From RBG-16-64-43 sp035288225 (GTDB lineage Bacteria; Chloroflexota; Anaerolineae; Anaerolineales; RBG-16-64-43): a DNA stretch of 11,032 bases. Under the pieces are notes generated by a model, which was not told the origin of the DNA, did no database searches, and was given only the letters and a program-made list of their open reading frames with translations. The translations under genes and the position numbers were made by a program. Below, in pieces: positions 6,304 to 11,032 of this stretch. Where the stretch lies: NCBI GenBank assembly GCA_035288225.1, contig DATEAT010000197.1, positions 1-11,032 of the forward strand, in the 5' to 3' direction. The stretch's first letter is position 1, and each line of letters opens with the position of its first letter.

Positions 6304-6974
6304 CGCGGCACCCCCACGATGCGGATCCCCGCCCCTCGGACCTTGTATTGTTTGTTGATGCCAATCAAGATGGAGGTTAGCCCCTCCGCCACGGCGGCAT
6401 TCTCAATAGAGCCGGCGTCCCACCCGCGCATGCCGGCCGCCTCGGCCAGCTTGAGCACCTGATCCCGCGCCGCGGGATTGTTGCCGCACACCAGCACATC
6501 GCAGTCGATCGGCTCCTCTTCATCCGCCAGATGGTCTTTGGAGACGTTCTGGAACGCGGATACGACGCTCACCCCCGCGCCAAGCGCTGCCTGCGCCTCG
6601 GCCCCGGCCGATCCGGCCGGCGGCATCTGCACCACGGTCACCCGAGGCGGCACCAACGGCACCGTCACATCCACCAGCACTTTGCCTGCCAACGCGGGGC
6701 GAAGTTCCTCAAGCATTGCACGATGGGCCTCGAATGGCACGGTCAGCACGACCAAATCGCCGGTGCGCGCGGCATCGAGATTCGCCATGCCCGAGAGCAC
6801 GCCATGCCCGCCCAACCGGTCCACCAGGGACTGGGCATGCGTCGCGGCCTTCTCGGCCGAGCGCGATCCAATGATCACGCGGTAGCCCGCGCGGGCCCAG
6901 CGCAGCGCGAGGCCGGTGCCCTCCGGACCGGTGCCACCGATGACGGCGATGGTAATCAGCAAATGCTCAGGCAC
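6300..6974 (-). CDS. npdG: NADPH-dependent F420 reductase (F420H2:NADP+ oxidoreductase)
   Basis: The 224-residue Rossmann protein has the family opening IAVIGGTGPEGTGLALR (9-25) for dinucleotide binding. IGSRSAEKA (35-43) follows, whose Ser-Arg pair is expected to hold the 2'-phosphate of NADP. VLTVPFEAH (76-84), AFQNVSKDHL (140-149) and the closing AGIRIVG (215-221) also fit Fno/NpdG. The enzyme passes hydride between NADPH and F420; in aerobic bacteria it usually makes F420H2 for dependent reductases, as in picrate degradation. The start is GTG at 6974 with a perfect AGGAGG 5 bases upstream (6980-6985). It follows ssnA by 36 bases and overlaps cofE by four. The same enzyme is called fno in archaea. 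Confidence 0.95.
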   Translation of the reverse strand: MPEHLLITIAVIGGTGPEGTGLALRWARAGYRVIIGSRSAEKAATHAQSLVDRLGGHGVLSGMANLDAARTGDLVVLTVPFEAHRAMLEELRPALAGKVLVDVTVPLVPPRVTVVQMPPAGSAGAEAQAALGAGVSVVSAFQNVSKDHLADEEEPIDCDVLVCGNNPAARDQVLKLAEAAGMRGWDAGSIENAAVAEGLTSILIGINKQYKVRGAGIRIVGVPR

Positions 6975-6979
6975 GGTGG

Positions 6980-6985
6980 CCTCCT
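6980..6985 (-). promoter_or_regulatory. Ribosome binding site of npdG
   Basis: AGGAGG lies 5 bases before the GTG at 6974 and fixes this non-ATG start. Confidence 0.8.
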
Positions 6986-7010
6986 TGTGCGTGTCACGCC
7001 GATCGGGACC

Positions 7011-8330
7011 TCAGGCAATGCGGCTCCACAGCGCCTGGGCCAGCTCGCGGCTGTCGCGAGTAATGTGCGTTTCGTTGAGTGTCAGTAAGTGCCTGTCGCG
7101 CATCAGCCACGCCCCATCGACCATCGAGGCCGTGACCATCGAGGATTGAAACCCGAATAGGATGTGCCACGGGAGATTGCCGGCGGTGAGGGGAGTCGTG
7201 GGTTGGTAATCCACCAGGATAAGATCCGCGGCGCAACCCTCGGCCAGACGCCCGATCGGCGCGCCGAAGTGCAGGCTGGCCAGTCCGGCATTGTTGTACG
7301 CCGCCAGTTCAATCACCATGTCGCCCGGCATCCTTCGTGGATCACGCGCAGCGAGCTTATGGAGCAGATAGGCCGCCTTCCACTCGTCCCACATGGCGTT
7401 CGAGAATCCGTCGTTACCCAGACCCACTTGCACGCCTGCCGCAAGCAGCTGCTCCACCGGCGCTGCGCCTACGCCATTGTTCATATTCGAGCGAGGTTGG
7501 TGGGTTACCCAGGTGCGCGTGCGGGCAAGAACCTGCATCTCAGCGGTATCGACGTGCACGCAATGTACCGCCAGCGATCGCTCTCCCAGAAGTCCCAGTC
7601 TCTCGAATCGCTCAATCACCCGCAGGCCGCTCTTCTCCACGCTGTCCCGCTCGTCCACCTCGTGCTCCGCCACGTGCACATGAAACCCCACGCCCGCCGG
7701 CGCGGCGGCGCGGCACCTCTCAAGCGTCGCCTGGCTCAGGGTCAACGAGGCGTGCAGCCCGAACATGCATGCCAGCCGCGAGGGCTTCGACCGCCGGGCA
7801 AATCGCACGTTCTCTTCGATGCCTTGCTGCGCGCCGACCTCGCCGTTGCGATCGGTCACTTCATAGCACAACGAAGCGCGCAGCCCAGATTGTTCCACAG
7901 CCCCGGCGATAAGATCGAGCGACCCCTCGATGCAGTTCGGGCTGGCATGGTGGTCGAAAAGGGTGGTCGTCCCGTGACGGATGGCATCCGCCAAGCAGAC
8001 CAACGCTGAAGCGCGAACATCATCTGGTGTGAGCGCTCGATCGATGCGCCACCACAAACGATCCAATACCTGCGGGAAATCCGCGGGCGCGGGCCCGGGG
8101 ATGGCCATGCCGCGCGCGAAGGCGCCGTAGAAGTGGGTATGCGCGCAAATGTTGCCCGGCAACAGCAACAGGCCCCCGGCATCGACCACCTCTTCGGACG
8201 CCGAACGCGCCTGCAGCGAGCCGGCCGGCGCGATGGCCGTAATGAGACCGCCCTCGATCCTCACCGTGTGCTGCGGCAGCACTCGGTTCGGTTTCTCCCA
8301 AGTCACCACGGTCGCATTCGTGATCAGCAT
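7011..8330 (-). CDS. ssnA: SsnA-type amidohydrolase (ATZ/TRZ family)
   Basis: The 439-residue protein is a metal-dependent hydrolase of the amidohydrolase superfamily. Metal and active-site residues expected for the ATZ/TRZ group are visible: HTH at 64-66, HVH at 217-219, His256 in the strand AVHCVH, and Asp307 in GLGNDG. Segments recall E. coli SsnA rather than guanine deaminase or atrazine hydrolases: LWWRIDRAL (92-100), FDHHASPNCIEGSLD (125-139), EENVRFARR (172-180), RSNMNNGVG (280-288) and PTTPLTAGNLPWHI (377-390). SsnA is a putative aminohydrolase with no settled substrate. Its genes often neighbour XdhD/YgfM-type molybdenum hydroxylases, relatives of which lie at the left end of this window. 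GAGG lies 8 bases before the ATG at 8330. The open frame extends upstream to 8492 but that part overlaps the Nudix gene and is low-complexity. Confidence 0.92.
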   Translation of the reverse strand: MLITNATVVTWEKPNRVLPQHTVRIEGGLITAIAPAGSLQARSASEEVVDAGGLLLLPGNICAHTHFYGAFARGMAIPGPAPADFPQVLDRLWWRIDRALTPDDVRASALVCLADAIRHGTTTLFDHHASPNCIEGSLDLIAGAVEQSGLRASLCYEVTDRNGEVGAQQGIEENVRFARRSKPSRLACMFGLHASLTLSQATLERCRAAAPAGVGFHVHVAEHEVDERDSVEKSGLRVIERFERLGLLGERSLAVHCVHVDTAEMQVLARTRTWVTHQPRSNMNNGVGAAPVEQLLAAGVQVGLGNDGFSNAMWDEWKAAYLLHKLAARDPRRMPGDMVIELAAYNNAGLASLHFGAPIGRLAEGCAADLILVDYQPTTPLTAGNLPWHILFGFQSSMVTASMVDGAWLMRDRHLLTLNETHITRDSRELAQALWSRIA

Positions 8331-8373
8331 GTCACCACCCTCTGCGTTCCGGGCGCCACATCCGTTTCCACGT

Positions 8374-9003
8374 TCAGTCGAACGCCGGCGCGCGGTGCGG
8401 ATCGTCGAGATGAGCGAATGCCTCGGCGATGAGACGCGGGCTGGTCCGCGCCGACGAGAGCGGCGGGATCGCCCCGCGCCCAAAGAAATCAACGGCGCTC
8501 GTCTCCGAACTCGGCGTGGCTTCGCCGGACAATATCTCGCACAGCATCACCACTTTGTAAGCATGGAATGCGGCCAGCGGCGTGCCGTCGCGATTCGCAT
8601 CGTACACGCCGATCAGTGAGCGCGCGGCCACGCGGAATCCACTCTCCTCCCACACCTCGCGCACGACCATGGCCGAGGGCAACTCCCCCACGTCGGCCCA
8701 GCCGCCCGGCATGCACCAGCCGCCGTCGGAGCGTTCGCGCACGAGCAGGATGCGCCCCGCGCGGAACACCGCCCCGCGCACATCCACCTTGGGCGTCGCG
8801 TATCCGGGCTGCGCCAGAAAGGCGTGTTCCAGCAATGGAGCAGCGGCCGTTGTGTTGTCGGCCATGATCTCCGCCGCCAACTCGATCAAGCGTCGGTAGC
8901 GACTTTGATCGTAGTCGTCGCGGGCGAAGTGCAGGCCGGTCTGGGCCAGCGCTTGGATTTCGCGCGCCCAGGCTAGCCAACGCGGGATAGTCGATTCGGT
9001 CAT
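8374..9003 (-). CDS. Nudix hydrolase with N-terminal Nudix-N2 domain
   Basis: The 209-residue protein contains a perfect Nudix box, G-x5-E-x7-RE-V-x-EE-x-G-F, from Gly101 to Phe123, which binds Mg2+ for pyrophosphate cleavage of nucleoside-diphosphate-X compounds. Residues 8-48 (RWLAWAREIQALAQTGL onward) form the helical N2 extension often found in Nudix proteins with nucleotide-sugar, ADP-ribose or CoA-type substrates. The substrate cannot be told from sequence. I chose the ATG at 9003 because it places the N2 domain right at the N-terminus, although no good ribosome binding site precedes it. An ATG at 9057 would add 18 unconserved residues. It lies 55 bases after the acyl-CoA dehydrogenase gene and 43 bases before ssnA, so it is probably part of the same transcript. 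Confidence 0.93.
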   Translation of the reverse strand: MTESTIPRWLAWAREIQALAQTGLHFARDDYDQSRYRRLIELAAEIMADNTTAAAPLLEHAFLAQPGYATPKVDVRGAVFRAGRILLVRERSDGGWCMPGGWADVGELPSAMVVREVWEESGFRVAARSLIGVYDANRDGTPLAAFHAYKVVMLCEILSGEATPSSETSAVDFFGRGAIPPLSSARTSPRLIAEAFAHLDDPHRAPAFD

Positions 9004-9058
9004 TGACGGATGCGCGGCCGGGGGCAAGGGTTCACCCCTCCCTCGCGCGGAGGACATT

Positions 9059-10531
9059 CTATCGCGAGATGCGCCGCTCTTCCCGCACGCGGGCGAGAAT
9101 CGCCGCCGTTCGTTCGGCCAGCGTGCGGAAGGGAGCCTCACTCTCGGCCTCGCGCGCCGTCGGCTCCTTGGCGAGCCACTCCCCAACCCCCGCACTAAGC
9201 TCAGCGATTCCCGCGGGCGCGGCGCCCAGCTCGGCCAGGTAGTCGCTCAACAGGTTGTGCGCGCCCTTGCGCACAAGGACCTCCATGCCGTCCAGGATTT
9301 GGCGCTGAGGCGTCCCTTCCCAGATGGGCAGAATCATCGCCTCCCGCAACAGCCGCTCCACCGGGAACTCGGCCAGGATGCCCATGCCGCCGTGCACTTC
9401 CATTGTCCACTTGGCCATCTGGGCCGCCACTTCGGCCGTGTAGTACTTCGCCAGATGCGCGATCAGCCGGAACAAGTGGTATCGATCGGTATAGCGCGGT
9501 CTTTCCTGCCAGCACTCGTTGAGCAGGAGCACCGCTTCCCAGGCCAACCCAAAACACTGGTCGAGAAGCAGCGCGCGTTCCTCGAACTGACGCCGCAGCA
9601 GCGGGTGTTCCGCAATTGGTCGCCCGAATGCATTCCGGCGCTCGGCAAAGTGCCAGGCTTCGGCGAGGGCGCGCTGCGCGAGCGCGACGCTGCCCATGCA
9701 ATTGCCGACGCGCGAGAGGTTGAGCGCTTCGAGGATCAGGTAGACCCCCTGCCCTGCTTCACCCAGCAGGTAGGCCTCGCTGTCGTGCAACTCCACCTCG
9801 CCAGTGGGCACGGAACGAGTTCCCGTCTTGTCCTTCAGGCGCCGAATGAAATAGTTGAGCGTTCCATCCGCGCGCCAACGAGGAACAAGGAACAGGGCCA
9901 GCCCGCGCACGCCGGAGGGTGCGTCCTCCGGCCGCGCGGCGACTATCGCCACGTCCGCCCCGGCGTTGCTTGCAAAGAACTTCTCACCGTTGAGCTTCCA
10001 CGCCTCGCCCGCACGGCGCGCAACGGTCAGCACATGCGCACCGAGATCCGAACCCCCGCCGGCTTCGGTCATCCATGTGGCGCCTTGCCACACGCCATCG
10101 TCTCGCTGCAACAGGTGAGGCAAGAACCGCTCACGTACTGCGGGCTCGCCGTACTTCGAGAGCGGCACCGCCGTCGAAAGCGAAACGATGTAGGGGCAGT
10201 ACAGTCCGGGGTCGAAGAAGGATGTGACGTAACCGATTTGGTACGGGGTAAGCAAGGAGTTGTCGGCGAAGGCGCGCCACACCGCGCCGGCTTTATAGCC
10301 CCGATGCAACATCTCCCAATACGCGGGTGGCAGGAGGATTTCGTCCACGCGGGTGCCAAAGCGATCGTACATGCGCAGCCATGGCGTGCCGGCACGATCC
10401 ACGGCGGCCGAGACCTCCCGCCCGGTCCCAAGCCACCACTGCTCAAGCTCCTTGAGCGGCGAGACCTGTGCCAATGAGCCAAGTTTGGATTCGAGGAAGG
10501 CAACAGGAGAGGCGAAGAGGTTGAAATCCAT
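9059..10531 (-). CDS. Acyl-CoA dehydrogenase, AidB-like
   Basis: The 490-residue flavoprotein is longer than the roughly 380 residues of classic acyl-CoA dehydrogenases. It has extended N- and C-terminal parts as in the AidB/FadE-like branch. Seen in order: CPYIVSLSTAVPLSKYG (112-128); the FAD/substrate loop WQGATWMTEAGGGSDLGAH (148-166); LNGEKFFASNAGADV (180-194); RVGNCMGSVALAQRAL (274-289); and VHGGMGILAEFPVERLLREA (379-398). IWEGTPQRQILDG (403-415) follows, where Glu405 occupies the catalytic-base position of the medium-chain enzyme. It should introduce a 2,3 double bond into an acyl-CoA, passing electrons to ETF; a DNA-repair role like AidB cannot be excluded. AGGAGGT 5 bases before the ATG at 10531 fixes the start; the open frame continues to 10780 but without conserved sequence. 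Confidence 0.93.
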   Translation of the reverse strand: MDFNLFASPVAFLESKLGSLAQVSPLKELEQWWLGTGREVSAAVDRAGTPWLRMYDRFGTRVDEILLPPAYWEMLHRGYKAGAVWRAFADNSLLTPYQIGYVTSFFDPGLYCPYIVSLSTAVPLSKYGEPAVRERFLPHLLQRDDGVWQGATWMTEAGGGSDLGAHVLTVARRAGEAWKLNGEKFFASNAGADVAIVAARPEDAPSGVRGLALFLVPRWRADGTLNYFIRRLKDKTGTRSVPTGEVELHDSEAYLLGEAGQGVYLILEALNLSRVGNCMGSVALAQRALAEAWHFAERRNAFGRPIAEHPLLRRQFEERALLLDQCFGLAWEAVLLLNECWQERPRYTDRYHLFRLIAHLAKYYTAEVAAQMAKWTMEVHGGMGILAEFPVERLLREAMILPIWEGTPQRQILDGMEVLVRKGAHNLLSDYLAELGAAPAGIAELSAGVGEWLAKEPTAREAESEAPFRTLAERTAAILARVREERRISR

Positions 10532-10534
10532 GAT

Positions 10535-10548
10535 GACCTCCTGAGGTC
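10535..10548 (-). promoter_or_regulatory. Palindrome overlapping the ribosome binding site of the acyl-CoA dehydrogenase gene
   Basis: On the minus strand GACCTC-AG-GAGGTC is a perfect 6-base inverted repeat with a 2-base centre. It contains the AGGAGG ribosome binding site (10537-10542) 5 bases before the ATG. As RNA it could fold as a 5-bp stem with a CAGG loop and partly mask the ribosome binding site; as DNA it could be a dimer operator. A mere Shine-Dalgarno coincidence is also possible. Confidence 0.4.
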
Positions 10549-10837
10549 GATCTCCGCTGTGGGGACACGTCTGGGTGAAGGGTGCCCCGGTCGCGCGAGA
10601 CCCCGGCGACCGGATGTCACTCTCGGCGCTCGCCTCTATTCTATACGATGGTGCTTCGAAGATGCGGGTGGACTCAACTTCAAACACGGAGCCCAGGCGT
10701 GCATCCTTGGGCAAGAGGCCGCCTAGTCGCCCCGCGGCCGCGGCTAGATTCGCGCAAGCCCGGGTGCGCCGACGATCCAACCGATCTCGCCCGAGGGGCT
10801 AGGAGAATGTCTTCTCGCGTGATGCGGTGTAGCTATT
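10549..10837 (-). other. Non-coding leader upstream of the acyl-CoA dehydrogenase gene
   Basis: About 290 bases show no credible gene on either strand: the open frames here are low-complexity, lack ribosome binding sites and match nothing I recognise. The stretch probably carries the promoter of the downstream operon. The best -10-like element on the minus strand is TATAGAAT at about 10638-10645, in a locally AT-richer patch, but no convincing -35 hexamer lies 16-18 bases before it. Confidence 0.4.
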
Positions 10838-10857
10838 CGGCCGGAGGGCGCCGGCCG
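10838..10857 (-). terminator. Possible terminator hairpin after the VOC gene
   Basis: A perfect 7-bp GC stem, CGGCCGG / CCGGCCG with a 6-base loop, starts 10 bases beyond the VOC stop codon. It has no following T run, so it is at best a weak or factor-assisted intrinsic terminator. Its position at the gene end supports the call. Confidence 0.35.
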
Positions 10858-10867
10858 GGCAGCGATC

Positions 10868-11032
10868 TCAGCGAGCCCGAGCGCCGCCGCGGACCGCGGA
10901 GGCTATCCTGCGCTCCGAGAGGGGGCGCACTTTGCCGCGCCAAAGCGCCTGACCGCCGCGTTGCTCACGGCGATCGAGATAGACTTCCAGCCGGGTGCCG
11001 TCTGGGTCGTGGAAGTAGATCGCCCAACTGAT
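10868..11032 (-). CDS. VOC-family (glyoxalase/extradiol dioxygenase fold) protein, C-terminal fragment
   Basis: Only the last 54 codons are in the window; the gene starts beyond the right edge. The fragment begins ISWAIYFHDPDGTRLEVYLD, the closing strand of a vicinal-oxygen-chelate module. The Y-F-x-DPDG-x-x-[IL]-E pattern ends with the metal-ligand glutamate (Glu16 of the fragment) used by glyoxalase I, extradiol dioxygenases and fosfomycin-resistance enzymes. About 34 Arg- and Ala-rich residues follow with no motif and may form a flexible tail. Which VOC activity it has cannot be said from this part. It is on the same strand as the rest but separated by about 340 bases and a possible terminator, so it probably belongs to an earlier transcript. 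Confidence 0.83.
   Translation of the reverse strand: MSWAIYFHDPDGTRLEVYLDRREQRGGQALWRGKVRPLSERRIASAVRGGARAR

Noticed and set aside
7164..8009. Plus-strand frame of 281 codons opposite ssnA
   Set aside because: It is a shadow of the conserved amidohydrolase; no motif was recognised in its translation.
9257..10477. Open frame of 406 codons on the plus strand, antisense to the acyl-CoA dehydrogenase gene
   Set aside because: It mirrors a strongly conserved gene, has His/Arg-rich composition without motifs and is what GC-rich third-position bias produces.
10531..10780. N-terminal extension of the acyl-CoA dehydrogenase to an ATG at 10780
   Set aside because: The extra 83 residues show no conservation pattern, while a perfect AGGAGGT precedes the ATG at 10531.
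10582..11031. Plus-strand frame of 149 codons at the right end
   Set aside because: Its translation is Arg/Pro/Ser-rich with no domain, and the minus strand there encodes a recognisable VOC C-terminus.
1..11032. tRNA, rRNA, CRISPR array, insertion sequence or phage genes
   Set aside because: No cloverleaf-like segment, regularly spaced repeat array, transposase motif or terminal inverted repeats were seen on either strand by eye.

Overview
The window looks like chromosomal DNA from a GC-rich (roughly 60-65 % by eye, not computed), probably uncultured soil or sediment bacterium that makes the deazaflavin cofactor F420. All thirteen genes I can support lie on the minus strand, so transcription runs from high to low coordinates. 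Shine-Dalgarno sequences of the AGGAGG type precede most starts. The gene content would fit Chloroflexota, Rokubacteria, Tectomicrobia or an F420-positive proteobacterium. The free-standing F420 ligase and reductase domains argue against a typical actinobacterium, where they are usually fused as FbiB. I cannot place the organism more precisely.

Layout in transcription order. At the right edge is the C-terminal end of a VOC (glyoxalase/dioxygenase-fold) protein. A non-coding stretch of about 340 bases follows, with a possible terminator hairpin and a palindrome over the ribosome binding site of the next gene. Then come an AidB-type acyl-CoA dehydrogenase, a Nudix hydrolase with a Nudix-N2 domain, and an SsnA-type amidohydrolase. 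The F420 block follows: NADPH:F420 oxidoreductase (npdG/fno), F420-0:gamma-glutamyl ligase (cofE), a free-standing nitroreductase-fold protein resembling the C-terminal half of FbiB (predicted dehydro-F420-0 reductase), the phosphoenolpyruvyl/phospholactyl transferase (cofD) and the guanylyltransferase (cofC/fbiD). A 90-base gap with a small direct repeat separates these from a Mer-like, probably F420-dependent LLM oxidoreductase, a hotdog thioesterase, the FAD subunit of a molybdenum hydroxylase, and the N-terminal part of a fused 2Fe-2S/molybdopterin subunit that runs off the left edge.

How they fit together. CofC, CofD, the FbiB-C-like reductase and CofE cover every F420 step after formation of the deazaflavin chromophore; FbiC (CofG/CofH) is not in the window. 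NpdG couples the F420 pool to NADPH, and the LLM enzyme is the likely local user of F420H2. On the outside, SsnA on one flank and a YgfM-like FAD subunit plus an XdhD-like fused Fe-S/Mo subunit on the other are the same three protein types found together in the E. coli ssnA-ygfK-ygfM-xdhD region and in selenium-dependent molybdenum hydroxylase clusters. Here the F420 genes sit between them. A plausible but unproven reading is a catabolic island for an N-heterocycle or purine-like compound, with hydroxylation (Mo enzyme), hydride transfer (LLM/F420), hydrolysis (SsnA) and acyl-CoA processing (dehydrogenase, thioesterase).
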